Part shown: piece after piece, positions 7,965 to 16,803 of the stretch
Numbering within the stretch: position 1 is the stretch's first letter
Layout: the number at the start of each line of letters is the position of its first letter
DNA from: Microbacterium caowuchunii
GTDB taxonomy: Bacteria > Actinomycetota > Actinomycetes > Actinomycetales > Microbacteriaceae
Reading direction: 5' to 3'
Assembly: GCF_008727755.1 (NCBI RefSeq)
Contig: NZ_CP044231.1
Location: forward strand, 310,001 to 374,000
DNA: 64,000 nt
Translations under genes and position numbers: made by a program
Notes under the pieces: model-generated
Database searches by the model: none
What the model was told of the DNA's origin: nothing
The model's input: only the letters and a program-made list of their open reading frames with translations

Positions 7965-9412
7965 ACCGTGCGGCGCCGATCGCGCACCCAGCGCACCCCG
8001 TCACGGTGGTGCGTGGCGCGGTCCGCGAACCGGTACCGGTAGGAGACGGCGCGCACCCAGCGCGGGCGTCGGGCCTCGAACGGGTCCGTCCGCAGCAGCG
8101 CGAGGGTCGCCGGGTCCGCCTCGAGCAGCCGTGCCAGGAACGGGGTGAACCACTCGTCCAGGGATGCTCCGAGGGGCAGGAACCACATCAGCCAGTCCAG
8201 TCGCAGGTGGTACGGCGCGATCTGCGGCGGAATGCGGCGCGGGTCGCCGGGCTTGCCGCGGAAGCCGTACTCCCGCCACGTCGCGGCGGCCGGGTCCTCG
8301 TCCATCGTGCCCTCGACGACGATCTCGATCCGCTCCTTCGTGACCGTGCCGAAGGCGCCGTACGCGTTGGCTAGTTGCCAGCGGTTGAAGCTCGCGTTCA
8401 TCAGCTGGCGCCGGGAGAAGAGGTTCCGCACCGAGGGGACGCTGAGGGCGATGTACAGAACCCCGACCGCGGTGGTGGCGACGAGCCACGGCAGGGGCTG
8501 GCCGTCGATCGTCCAGGGCGGGTCGGATGCGGGCGGCCGGCCCGCATCCGGGATCCCCACCGCCGAGAACGCCAGCACGATCGTGGCCCAGTTCAGCCAC
8601 GCGAAGTTGCCGGTGAGGACGAGCCAGAGCTGGGTCGCGATGATCACGGCCGCGGCGATGGTCCCGATGAGGACCGGGACGGGGCCGGGGACCCAGAGGC
8701 CCGCCAGCGGGGCGAACAGCAGGAACGGCATGACGAGCTGGCTGATGTGGTTCCCGACCACTTCGGTGCGGTGGAACCACCTCGGCAGCAGGTGCGCCTG
8801 CCGGCTCAGCGGGCCGGGCATGGGCTGCGTCTCGTGGTGGTACATGAGCGCGGTGAGGTCGTGCCATTCCCGACCGCCGCGGATCTTGATCATGCCGGCG
8901 CCGAACTCGAGTCGGAACAGCAACCACCAGAACAGCACGATGATGACGGTCGGCGGAGGCTCGGTGCCGGAGCCGAGGAACGCGGCGAGGAATCCCGCTT
9001 CCAGCAGCAGCATCTCCCATCCGAAGCCGTAGAAGGTCTGGCCGATGCTCGAGATCGACATGTAGCCGAACCAGAGCGCCAGGAAGCACGCCATCGGCAC
9101 CCACGGTCCGGCCAGTTGCGGCAGCCCTGCGACCAGCGCGGCGGCGACCACCATCCCGGCCACGCACAGGGCCACGAGCCTGCGGTCGGTGTACCGGATG
9201 CGCAGGAACAGGGTCGGGCGCAGCATCCTCCGACGAGCCGGGGACGATCGTGCCCAGTCCAGCAGCTCGGGGGCGGGCAACAGGCCCCGTTCGCCCAGGA
9301 GCGGCCGGAACTGGTTGACGGACGAGAGGAACGCGATCAGGTACAGGGCCGCGATGCCCCGCTGGAGCACCTGTCTGCCCAGCTCGTAGTCGACCGCCGC
9401 GAAGCCGTCCAT
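7937..9412 (-). CDS. Lipase maturation factor family membrane protein
   Basis: A 491-residue polytopic membrane protein related to LMF1. It has about seven hydrophobic helices in residues 20-380, the conserved stretch EFGAGMIKIRGGREWHDLTA and the downstream HISQLVMPFLLFAPLAGLW, then a soluble tail rich in Trp and Arg. In vertebrates LMF1 folds lipases in the ER; the bacterial role is not established. The ATG at 9412 is chosen because TACCGT lies 7 nt upstream, fitting a leaderless start; the frame beyond it enters the repeat region and is not coding. Confidence 0.87.
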   Translation of the reverse strand: MDGFAAVDYELGRQVLQRGIAALYLIAFLSSVNQFRPLLGERGLLPAPELLDWARSSPARRRMLRPTLFLRIRYTDRRLVALCVAGMVVAAALVAGLPQLAGPWVPMACFLALWFGYMSISSIGQTFYGFGWEMLLLEAGFLAAFLGSGTEPPPTVIIVLFWWLLFRLEFGAGMIKIRGGREWHDLTALMYHHETQPMPGPLSRQAHLLPRWFHRTEVVGNHISQLVMPFLLFAPLAGLWVPGPVPVLIGTIAAAVIIATQLWLVLTGNFAWLNWATIVLAFSAVGIPDAGRPPASDPPWTIDGQPLPWLVATTAVGVLYIALSVPSVRNLFSRRQLMNASFNRWQLANAYGAFGTVTKERIEIVVEGTMDEDPAAATWREYGFRGKPGDPRRIPPQIAPYHLRLDWLMWFLPLGASLDEWFTPFLARLLEADPATLALLRTDPFEARRPRWVRAVSYRYRFADRATHHRDGVRWVRDRRRTVIGPAELPG

Positions 9413-10049
9413 GCCGCACACGGTAGTCCCGGACCGCGGGTGTCGAAGGGGCTTGCATCCCTGCCGCGCAGCCGCGGCTGCGCGCGTCCCGCACAGGGAC
9501 GGAGGGGCCGGCCCGCGGCGTCCGGCAGCGGCCGGAGTGACCGGCCCGCCGAAGCCGCCCGATGCTGAGCTGCCGGGACGGTCGACGCCGGTCGCCCTGC
9601 ACAACTCCGGCAAGAGCCCGGGGTACCCCCGGTGTTTCCGGCCGAAGCGGCGGTTTTGCAGGAGTTGTGCACGATCCGCGGTCTCGCCGCGGGACCGAGG
9701 TGGTGGCCCGCCGAAGCCGCTCGATGCCGAGCTGCCGGGACGGTCGACGCCGGTCGCCCTGCACAACTCCGGCAAGAGCCCGGGGTACCCCCGGTGTTTC
9801 CGGCCGAAGCGGCGGTTTTGCAGGAGTTGTGCACGATGCGCGGTCTCGCCGCGGGACGTCACGCGGTGGTGGCCTCCTCCAGCAGCCGCGTGCCGGCCGT
9901 CCCCATGCTGTTTGAATCGCGCGTTGGGACCCTGCGGTGCAGCAGCAGTGCCCCGGCCGGTCGGGCCGAAACATCAACGTAATGGCGGGGAACCGGCACG
10001 GAAACCGCGCCTCGACACACTGGTCCCACCCCCCAGTGAAAGAGGCACC
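9413..10049. other. 637-bp gene-free region carrying a duplicated palindromic element
   Basis: No credible gene is present: open frames here run through the same duplicated DNA on both strands and keep its repeat as an exact peptide repeat. Contents, in order: the leaderless promoter of the lipase-maturation-factor gene (TACCGT, 9420-9425, minus strand), two 153-bp direct repeats, and about 190 bp leading to the symporter with no promoter I can name confidently. Confidence 0.8.
9543..9857. repeat. Two 153-bp direct repeats, each holding a palindrome
   Basis: Copies at 9543-9695 and 9705-9857 are offset by 162 bp and differ at only a few positions. Each contains TGCACAACTCC and, about 60 bp later, its complement GGAGTTGTGCA, with a GC-rich inner hairpin (gcccggggtaccccc). 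The first pair begins at 9598. This resembles an intergenic REP-like palindromic element that has duplicated; no transposase is adjacent. Confidence 0.9.
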
Positions 10050-11411
10050 ATGTCCCGCACCGTCCCCCCGATGCCACTCACGGAATCCCCCGGCACACCG
10101 GCTCAGCGCTTCGGAAGGGCGCTCCGCCATCCGGCCGCGCTGATCGGGATCGCGGCGATCGCCGGCATCGTCTTCGGTCTCGCGGTGGGCGACTGGGCGG
10201 CGAACCTGAAGTTCGTCGGTGACATGTTCATCCGCCTCATCCAGATGTCCATCGTGCCGCTCGTGATGGCCTCGGTGATCGTCGCGACCGGTTCGCTGAC
10301 CGGCACCGGGATGGGAAAGCTCGCCGGACGTACGTTCTCCTGGATGATCGGGTTCTCCGTCATCGCGGCCGTGGTCGCCTGGGGCCTGAGCGCCCTCATC
10401 CAGCCCGGCGCGGGCATGGTGTTCGAAGGCGAGCTGGACCCCGCCCTGCAGGAGTCCGCCTCGCAGGCGACCGGGTGGCAGGACACCATCCTCGGCTTCG
10501 TGTCGACGAACATCTTCTCGGCCATGTCGACCGCGACGATGGTGCCGATCATCCTCTTCTCCCTGCTGTTCGGCCTCGCTCTCAACAGCTACATCGCCAA
10601 GACCGGCAACCGTCTCGTCCTGGACCTCCTGGACCAGGTGCAGCAGATCGTGCTGACGATGATCCGGTTCGTCATGTACATCGCCCCCATCGGGGTGTTC
10701 TGCCTGCTGGCCGCGCTCGCCGGCGACGTGGGCTTCGCCGTGGTCACCTCGGCCGTGGCATACCTCGGCACGACGCTGATCGGTGTCGTCATCATCACGC
10801 TGATGTTCGTCGTCGTGGTCACCGTCCGCACGCGGTTGAGCCCGTGGCGGCTGCCCGCCAAGCTCGCCGAGCAGACCGTGGTCGCCGTCACCACCACCAG
10901 CTCCGCCGTCACGTTCCCCACGGTGCTCCGCAACGCCGTCGAGAAGGTCGGGATCAGTCAGCGGGTGGCGAACTTCACCCTGTCCGTGGGATTGACGATG
11001 GGTTCCTACGGCGCGGTGCTGAACTACATGATCGTCGTGATGTTCCTGGCGCAGGCCGGCCGCGTGGACCTCACGATCGGACAGGTGGTGCTCGGGATGG
11101 CGCTCGCGATCCTGCTCAACATGGGCACGATCACGGTCCCCGGCGGTTTCCCGGTGGTGGCGATGTTCCTGGCCACCTCCGTCGGGCTCCCTATCGAAGC
11201 GATCGGCCTGCTCATCGCCGTCGACTGGTTCACCGGCATCTTCCGCACGTTCCTGAACGTGAACGGTGACACGATGGTCGCGATGCTGGTCGCACAGTCC
11301 ACCGACGAGATCGATCGCGACGTCTACAACGGCACCGCGGTCGTCAGCGCGACGGAGATCGACGAGGTCGCGTACCGGGAACGGTTCGCCAAGGCGGATG
11401 CCGCCGACTGA
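10050..11411 (+). CDS. Dicarboxylate/amino acid:cation symporter (DAACS family)
   Basis: A 453-residue membrane transporter of the GltP/DctA family with eight membrane segments and two re-entrant loops. Visible signatures are VTTTSSAVTFPTVLRN (HP1 serine-rich loop), NYMIVVMFLAQAG and FLNVNGDT (TM8 substrate/Na+ site). It takes up glutamate, aspartate or C4-dicarboxylates with Na+ or H+. The ATG at 10050 follows gaaagaggcacc; the upstream open frame is the repeat region and is not coding. Its stop is 6 bp from the stop of the convergent hydrolase. Confidence 0.95.
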   Translation: MSRTVPPMPLTESPGTPAQRFGRALRHPAALIGIAAIAGIVFGLAVGDWAANLKFVGDMFIRLIQMSIVPLVMASVIVATGSLTGTGMGKLAGRTFSWMIGFSVIAAVVAWGLSALIQPGAGMVFEGELDPALQESASQATGWQDTILGFVSTNIFSAMSTATMVPIILFSLLFGLALNSYIAKTGNRLVLDLLDQVQQIVLTMIRFVMYIAPIGVFCLLAALAGDVGFAVVTSAVAYLGTTLIGVVIITLMFVVVVTVRTRLSPWRLPAKLAEQTVVAVTTTSSAVTFPTVLRNAVEKVGISQRVANFTLSVGLTMGSYGAVLNYMIVVMFLAQAGRVDLTIGQVVLGMALAILLNMGTITVPGGFPVVAMFLATSVGLPIEAIGLLIAVDWFTGIFRTFLNVNGDTMVAMLVAQSTDEIDRDVYNGTAVVSATEIDEVAYRERFAKADAAD

Positions 11412-11417
11412 GGGCGG

Positions 11418-12260
11418 TCACCGCAATCCCGCCGCGCGGAGGACCTCCGCGGCCACGCGGTCGGGCGCCCGCTCGGGCAGCCAGTGGTTCTCATCGAGCT
11501 CCACGAACCGGTACCGGGCCCGGACGTACCGCCGGGTGAGCTCGGCCGCGCGGCGCCCGAGCGCCTGGTCGCGGTTGCCCCAGACGTAGGTCGTCTCCAC
11601 CGTGACCGGGCCCCTCGCCCGGTCACGGTCGCGGCGGTCCGGCAGCCACATGCCCCGGTACCAGTGCAGGGCGCCGCGGATCGCGTGTGGCGCGGAGAGG
11701 AAGCGCTGATAGTCCTGGGCGAGTGCGGACGGCAGGCCGGACCGGGTGAGCAGACGTGCGAGTCGCGGGCGGAGCACCGCTTCCGGGATCCGCGGGAGCT
11801 GGAAGAACGCGATGTAGGCGGAGCGCGCCGCCTGCGCGGAACTCACGAGCGATCGCCGCAGGGCGCGCGGATGCGGCGTCGACAGCACGGTCATGCCGTC
11901 CAGCCGCTCCGGTGCGACGTGCGCCATCCGCCAGGCGACGAACCCGCCCCAGTCGTGACCGCACAGGTGCACCCGTTCCGCGCCGAGGGCGTCGATGAGG
12001 GCCAGGACGTCTCCGCAGACGTCGACCGCGCGGTAGTCCCGCCGCCGGCGGGGCCGCGCCCCGGGGGAGTAGCCGCGCTGATCGAACGCGACGACCCGGG
12101 CGCCGCCCGCCTCGAGCAGGGGCGTGACGGCATCCCAGGTGCGACGCGAGCCGGGGAACCCGTGCAGCAGGACGATGACGGGGCCGTCCGTCGCCCCGGT
12201 GTCGGACACGTCGAAGACCAGGCCGCCGCGGGAGAAGGTGGTCACGCGTGAAGTGCGCAT
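11418..12260 (-). CDS. Alpha/beta hydrolase, epoxide hydrolase/dehalogenase-like
   Basis: A 280-residue cytoplasmic alpha/beta hydrolase. The oxyanion motif is LLHGFPGSRRTW, the nucleophile elbow CGHDWGG (Asp nucleophile, as in epoxide hydrolases and haloalkane dehalogenases) and the C-terminal catalytic His is in ELDENHWLPERAP. Substrate unknown. Start at ATG 12260, where the alpha/beta fold begins; upstream sequence lacks coding character. It could be co-transcribed with the flavoprotein gene 50 bp upstream. Confidence 0.92.
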   Translation of the reverse strand: MRTSRVTTFSRGGLVFDVSDTGATDGPVIVLLHGFPGSRRTWDAVTPLLEAGGARVVAFDQRGYSPGARPRRRRDYRAVDVCGDVLALIDALGAERVHLCGHDWGGFVAWRMAHVAPERLDGMTVLSTPHPRALRRSLVSSAQAARSAYIAFFQLPRIPEAVLRPRLARLLTRSGLPSALAQDYQRFLSAPHAIRGALHWYRGMWLPDRRDRDRARGPVTVETTYVWGNRDQALGRRAAELTRRYVRARYRFVELDENHWLPERAPDRVAAEVLRAAGLR

Positions 12261-12310
12261 CCCCGCATCCTGGACTGCGGGCAAGGGCGCGGATACGGGG
12301 TTGCGGACCG

Positions 12311-13495
12311 TCAGATCCTGCCCTTCAGGATGCCGTGCCAGTAGAGCTGAGGCAGCACGTGCCGGTCCAGGACGTACCACCACGGCCGGGACCGCAGGTT
12401 GTCGAGGAGCGGGATGCTGCGCGTCACCTCGTGCGAGCGGCTGAGGTACTCGCCGAACACCAGTGAGCGCCGCGAGGTGGCGATGGGGGCGACCGTGTAT
12501 CCGTCGTACTCGGTCAGCGAACGGCCCGTGCGCTGGCGCTGGATGTTCTCGATCACCGTCTGCACCTGGTGTCGCAGCGCGCCCCCGGTGCGCGCGTCGC
12601 CGAGATCCGCCGCGTCGCCGATGCACCACACGCGCGGGTGACGCGGATGCTGGAGGGTGACCGGGTCCACCGCCGCGAAGCCGCCCGTGTCGCGCCCGTC
12701 CAGATGCGACGCACGGACGAGCTCCGGTGCGGCGTACGGGGGAAGAAGGTGGAGCAGATCCGTCCGGACGACCCGGCTCCCGTCCGGGCCGTCGACCGTG
12801 ATGGACGGGCCCTCGACCTCCCGCACCCGCGTACCGAGCCGCAGCACGATCCCGTACGCATCCAAGTGGCGGCGGATGGCGACCGCGATCTCGTCGACCG
12901 GATGCAGCCGCTCGCCGTCATGGAGGAGTTCGACCTCGATGGAGCCGAGGACACCCCGGCGGCGCCAGTGATCGCACGCGAGGAACAGCGGTTTCAGGGC
13001 CGTCTCCCGTCCCGACGCGGGTTGCTCGTGGAGGGTGAACACCGCCCGGCCCGAGGTGAGGGAGCGGATGGCGTCGCGGGTCGCCGCGAGACGATCGTCC
13101 TCGAACGTGGTGACCGCGGTGCCGCTCGTCAGCGCCTCCTCCGCGCCCGGCACCGCGTTCCAGTCGGTGACGGCACCGCAGGCGAGCACGATGTCCGCGC
13201 CGAAGAGGGCGGTGCCGTCCTCGAGCTCGACCCGGCGCTCGGCACCGTCGATGCGCGCGGCTGCCGAGCGGTGCCACGCCACCCCCTTCGGGATGAGGCG
13301 CGCCTGAGGCCGCGACAGCGAGGAGGCAGCCGCGAGGCCGGTGCCCACGTAGTTCTGCAGCGGCTTGTAGACGTGCGTGGCCGCGGGATCGACGAGCGCG
13401 ACGTCCTTCGCGCCTCTCCGGCGGAGCTGGGCGGCGGCGGCGATGCCGCCGTTGCCGCCCCCGATGATCACCACGTCGTACGAATGGGGGGCCAT
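12311..13495 (-). CDS. FAD-dependent NAD(P)/sulfide-quinone reductase-like oxidoreductase
   Basis: A 394-residue two-dinucleotide-binding flavoprotein. The N-terminal FAD fingerprint is DVVIIGGGNGGIAAAAQLRR, followed by HVYKPLQNYVGTGLA as in sulfide:quinone reductases; the second FAD contact is VWCIGDAADLG. The SQR active-site pattern of three conserved Cys is not evident, since only scattered Cys such as in VLACGA, FLACDHW and VWCIG occur, so a true sulfide oxidase is uncertain; NADH dehydrogenase II-like or persulfide-related roles are alternatives. The ATG has TATCGT 7 nt upstream, a leaderless pattern. Confidence 0.88.
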   Translation of the reverse strand: MAPHSYDVVIIGGGNGGIAAAAQLRRRGAKDVALVDPAATHVYKPLQNYVGTGLAAASSLSRPQARLIPKGVAWHRSAAARIDGAERRVELEDGTALFGADIVLACGAVTDWNAVPGAEEALTSGTAVTTFEDDRLAATRDAIRSLTSGRAVFTLHEQPASGRETALKPLFLACDHWRRRGVLGSIEVELLHDGERLHPVDEIAVAIRRHLDAYGIVLRLGTRVREVEGPSITVDGPDGSRVVRTDLLHLLPPYAAPELVRASHLDGRDTGGFAAVDPVTLQHPRHPRVWCIGDAADLGDARTGGALRHQVQTVIENIQRQRTGRSLTEYDGYTVAPIATSRRSLVFGEYLSRSHEVTRSIPLLDNLRSRPWWYVLDRHVLPQLYWHGILKGRI

Positions 13496-13733
13496 GACCG
13501 GCACGATACGTTCCGATGGTCGATCCCGATATGGAATCGTCGGGATCCCGCGACTCTTGACAGAGCCCGGGCGGTATGCGCGCATTCGCGCCTGCGTGGA
13601 TGCACCTGCTCCGTAACGCCCGTGCCGCGGGTACTTGGTCTCTGTTCGCTCCCGGCTGCGCCGGTGTTGACTCCTTGGCGTCACGCCGCAGCTTCGGGGC
13701 AGGAGCCGGCCGTCGGCGGAGAGGAGGGGTTCC
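13496..13733. other. Divergent 238-bp intergenic region
   Basis: It holds the leaderless -10 TATCGT (13503-13508, minus strand) of the flavoprotein gene and the strong Shine-Dalgarno ggagaggagggg before the CPBP protease GTG. Short open frames here lack coding bias. No terminator or repeat was noticed. Confidence 0.5.
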
Positions 13734-14483
13734 GTGCGCAGGCTGCAGGAGGTCGGTCCCGTCTGGCACGCGCTGATCTGGATCGGAATCTACATCGTCG
13801 CTGTGAGCGTCGGTGACGCCGTCGGTGATGCCGTCGGCTTCCCCGGGATGACGAGCATCGTGCTGCTGGTACTCTCGGTCGTCCTCCTGCTCTACCTCCG
13901 TGCCGGCGACCGGATGGCGTTCTACGGGATCCGGCGCGTCCGACCCGGGACCGGGCGGTCGACGCTCTTCTTCTTGCCGCTGTTCGCCGTCGCGTTCGTG
14001 CAGTACGGCGAGGGGTTCGCCGACGGGCTCGACGTGCGGGACGTGTTCTTCGCGGTGCTGCTCGTGCTCGGCGTCGGATTCGTCGAGGAACTCGTCTTCC
14101 GGGGTTTTCTCCTTCAGGCGCTCAGGATGGAGGGGAGCGCCACCCGCGCGATCCTGATCTCCGGCGTCACGTTCGGCGTCGGGCACGTGGTGAATCTCCT
14201 CCGCGGAGCGACACCCGTCGAGCAGATCGTGCAGATCGTGATGGCTATCCTGGCCGGCATCGCTCTGGCCTACTGCGCGGTGCTCACCGGCAGCATCCTT
14301 CCCGGAGTCGCCTTCCACGTCCTGTTCAACCTGAGCGGCGCGCTCACCGCGGACTCGGTGCTCGGCGACACGATCAGCGCGGTGATCATCGGGGTCGTGA
14401 TGATCCCCTACATCCTGTTCCTGCGGGGTCGTCTGGCCAAGGCTGGGCCCGCTGTCCCCGTCCTCAGTGCGAGGGGGAGGTGA
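13734..14483 (+). CDS. CPBP family intramembrane glutamic endopeptidase
   Basis: A 249-residue membrane protein with about seven helices. The CPBP (CAAX/Abi) motifs are all present: EELVFRGFLLQAL (catalytic Glu pair), FGVGHVVNLL (His) and PGVAFHVLFNLSG (second His). Such proteases process prenylated or bacteriocin-related substrates or regulate membrane proteins; the substrate here is unknown. Start GTG follows ggagaggagggg. Its last 20 bp overlap the end of the convergent LacI gene. Confidence 0.93.
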   Translation: MRRLQEVGPVWHALIWIGIYIVAVSVGDAVGDAVGFPGMTSIVLLVLSVVLLLYLRAGDRMAFYGIRRVRPGTGRSTLFFLPLFAVAFVQYGEGFADGLDVRDVFFAVLLVLGVGFVEELVFRGFLLQALRMEGSATRAILISGVTFGVGHVVNLLRGATPVEQIVQIVMAILAGIALAYCAVLTGSILPGVAFHVLFNLSGALTADSVLGDTISAVIIGVVMIPYILFLRGRLAKAGPAVPVLSARGR

Positions 14484-15522
14484 CCGCGGCCCGATCGCGG
14501 GAGCGGGGCCGGGTCGCTGTGGACCCGCGGGCGATGAGCTCCGTCGGCAACTCGATGGCGGAGTGCTCCACGACGGTGCCGTTCCCCCTGGCGGTGAGGG
14601 TGCGCACCGCTGCCGCAGCCATCTCCCGGATCGGCTGGCGGATGGTCGTCAGGGGAGGCTGCAGCCACCGCGCACCGCGGACGTCGTCGAAGCCCACCAC
14701 GAGGACATCCCGGGGGATGCTGAGGCCGGCATCGGCGATCGCGGGGTAGGCGCCTGCGGCCATCTCATCGGAGCAGGCGAAGACGCCGATCGGACCCGCG
14801 CCGTCGAGACATCCGATCGCCGCGGCGCACGCCTTGCGGGCGTCTCGTCCGCTCCAGTCCGCGCTGGTGCGCACGAGTGGGGCCTGCGGGGCGAGCGCAC
14901 GGAGCGTCTCGGTGAAGCCCTCGACGCGTGCGCGACCGTAGCGGTAGGAGGGCGCCCCGCCGATCACCAGGAACCGCTCGGCGCCGCGTTCCACGAGATG
15001 GCGGGCGGCCTCCGCGCCACCGGCCCGATCGGTGGTGCGCACGCTCGGCAGAGGGAGGGCCGCGTCCGACGGCGGATCGAGGAGCACCAGCGGGATCCCC
15101 GCGCTCGCCAACGCCGCCCGCTGTGCCCTGGTCGGCAGGATCAGCCCCAGGATCACCCCGGCCGTGCCGCGGGAGCGGATGCGCACCGGCCAGTCTTCGC
15201 GTGGATCGTCGCGTTCGGCGGTCAGTACGAGGTCATAGCCGAGCTGCGAGGCCGCCGTGCGTGCGCCGGCGGTCACCTCGTCCGCGTACGGGTCGTGGAA
15301 GGTGCCCAGCACCAGGTCGATCATCAGCGCGGTCCCTCCGCGCGGCCGCCCCCCGGTCCGGTCCGCGGCCGGGTAGCCGAGATCCTCCGCGACGGTACGC
15401 ACCCGCGCGCGGGTGTCGGCCGCCATCTCGCCGCGCCCGCGCAGCGCCCGGGACACCGTGGAGATGCTCACGCCCGCCGCAGCCGCGATGTCGGCGAGGG
15501 TGGCGGGACGGGGGACGGACAC
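14464..15522 (-). CDS. LacI-family transcriptional regulator
   Basis: About 352 residues: HTH ATLADIAAAAGVSISTVSRAL, hinge GYPAADRTGGRPRG, then the sugar-binding domain (RYGRARVEGFTETL; ending VVGFDDVRGARWLQPPLTTIRQP). The GTG at 15522 puts the HTH at the usual distance from the N-terminus and leaves the palindrome TTTGCGCAAA in the promoter. An in-frame ATG at 15558 would add 12 residues and place that operator inside the gene, so it is less likely. It is divergent from the Gfo/Idh-ThuA operon and probably represses it and itself. Confidence 0.9.
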   Translation of the reverse strand: MSVPRPATLADIAAAAGVSISTVSRALRGRGEMAADTRARVRTVAEDLGYPAADRTGGRPRGGTALMIDLVLGTFHDPYADEVTAGARTAASQLGYDLVLTAERDDPREDWPVRIRSRGTAGVILGLILPTRAQRAALASAGIPLVLLDPPSDAALPLPSVRTTDRAGGAEAARHLVERGAERFLVIGGAPSYRYGRARVEGFTETLRALAPQAPLVRTSADWSGRDARKACAAAIGCLDGAGPIGVFACSDEMAAGAYPAIADAGLSIPRDVLVVGFDDVRGARWLQPPLTTIRQPIREMAAAAVRTLTARGNGTVVEHSAIELPTELIARGSTATRPRSRDRAAVTSPSH

Positions 15523-15532
15523 GTCCCCGAGT

Positions 15533-15542
15533 TTTGCGCAAA
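15533..15542. promoter_or_regulatory. Probable LacI-family operator
   Basis: TTTGCGCAAA is a perfect 10-bp palindrome with the central CG step preferred by LacI-family proteins. It lies between the divergent LacI gene and the Gfo/Idh operon, 10 bp before the proposed LacI start and 76 bp before the Gfo/Idh start. Confidence 0.65.
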
Positions 15543-15618
15543 CGACGGGACGTGTCATCCCCGCGGTGGCATCGTGTTCACCCGTGACCATGTCCCATCG
15601 ACGAGGAGGGGGAGACCG

Positions 15619-16803
15619 ATGACGACGACACTCCGCGTGGCCATCATCGGGGGCGGCTTCATGGGCCGGATGCACGCCCACGCGTGGCGCACCGCGCCCC
15701 GCTTCTTCGACCTGGCGCGGAGCCCCGGGGTCGCGCTGCTCGTGGGCCGCGACGGCGACCGTGCGGCCGCGGCCGCCGCGCGGTTCGACGTCCCGGAATC
15801 GACCGACGACTGGAGAGAGGCGATCGCGCGGGACGACATCGACGTGGTCGACATCTGCACGCCGGGTGACACGCACGCCGAGATCGCGCTCGCCGCGCTC
15901 GCCGCCGGGAAGCACGTGCTGTGCGAGAAGCCGCTCGCCAACAGCGTGGCGGATGCGGACCGGATGGCGGCCGCGGCCGACGTCGCGGCGGCCCGCGGCA
16001 TCGTGAGCATGTGCGGGTTCAGCTACCGGCGGACGCCGGCCCTCTCGCTCGCCCGGCGGCTGGTCGAGTCCGGCCGGATCGGACGCATCCGGCACGTGCG
16101 CGCGCAGTACCTGCAGGACTGGCTGAGCGACGCCGATGCCCCGCACACCTGGCGCCTGGACCGGGATCGGGCGGGGTCCGGTGCCCTCGGGGACATCGGA
16201 GCGCACAGCGTCGACACCGCGCAGTGGCTGACCGGCTCATGGATCACCGAGGTCTCCGCCACGGTCCGCACCTTCGTGCCGACACGACCGCGTCTGGATG
16301 AGCAGGTCGGTCTCGGTGGACGGGGGGCGGCCGATGCGCCCCGCGAGAACGTCACCGTCGACGACGCCGCGGCCTTCACCGCCACGTTCGCCGACGGCGC
16401 CCTCGGTGTCTTCGAGGCGACCCGGATGGCGACCGGGCACCGCAATGCGAACCGGATCGAGCTCAACGGCGATCGCGGATCCCTCGCGTTCGACTTCTCC
16501 GCGATGAACGAGCTGTGGTTCTACGACGCGACGCTTCCCGCCGGCGAGCAGGGGTTCCGCCGGATCGACGTCACGGAGCCCGAGCACCCCTACGCCGGGG
16601 CATGGTGGCCAGCTGGACACGGTCTCGGGTACGAGCACCTCTTCACGCATCAGATCGTGGACTTCGTGGATGCAGTGACGGGCGGGAGCCCGATCGCGCC
16701 CGACTTCGCCGAAGCGGCGCGCGTTCAGCGGGTGCTCGCCGCGGTCGAGACCAGCGCCGCCTCAGAGAGTCGACGCATTCCTGTGGAAGGAGTCCCGTCA
16801 TGA
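15619..16803 (+). CDS. Gfo/Idh/MocA family oxidoreductase
   Basis: A 394-residue NAD(P)-dependent sugar dehydrogenase. The Rossmann motif is RVAIIGGGFMGRMHAHAW, the conserved Lys is in HVLCEKPLAN, and the C-terminal domain carries GSGALGDIGAHSVDTAQWLTG with the usual catalytic Asp/His. It likely oxidises a sugar or polyol such as inositol or a glycoside at C3. Start ATG at 15619 follows gaggagggggagacc. First gene of a three-gene operon; its TGA overlaps the ThuA ATG. Confidence 0.94.
   Translation: MTTTLRVAIIGGGFMGRMHAHAWRTAPRFFDLARSPGVALLVGRDGDRAAAAAARFDVPESTDDWREAIARDDIDVVDICTPGDTHAEIALAALAAGKHVLCEKPLANSVADADRMAAAADVAAARGIVSMCGFSYRRTPALSLARRLVESGRIGRIRHVRAQYLQDWLSDADAPHTWRLDRDRAGSGALGDIGAHSVDTAQWLTGSWITEVSATVRTFVPTRPRLDEQVGLGGRGAADAPRENVTVDDAAAFTATFADGALGVFEATRMATGHRNANRIELNGDRGSLAFDFSAMNELWFYDATLPAGEQGFRRIDVTEPEHPYAGAWWPAGHGLGYEHLFTHQIVDFVDAVTGGSPIAPDFAEAARVQRVLAAVETSAASESRRIPVEGVPS

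Noticed and set aside
9543..9857. CRISPR array
   Set aside because: Only two long repeats with a 9-bp gap; no short regular repeats with spacers and no cas genes.
9632..9982. Open frames inside the duplicated region on both strands
   Set aside because: They exist only because the DNA is GC-rich and duplicated; the peptide repeats mirror the DNA repeat and there is no ribosome site or family match.
12311..13495. Confident assignment as sulfide:quinone reductase
   Set aside because: The FAD motifs match but the conserved catalytic Cys triad could not be located, so only a family-level call is given.
15523..15558. ATG start of the LacI regulator at 15558
   Set aside because: It would add 12 atypical residues before the HTH and place the TTTGCGCAAA palindrome within the gene; GTG 15522 fits better.
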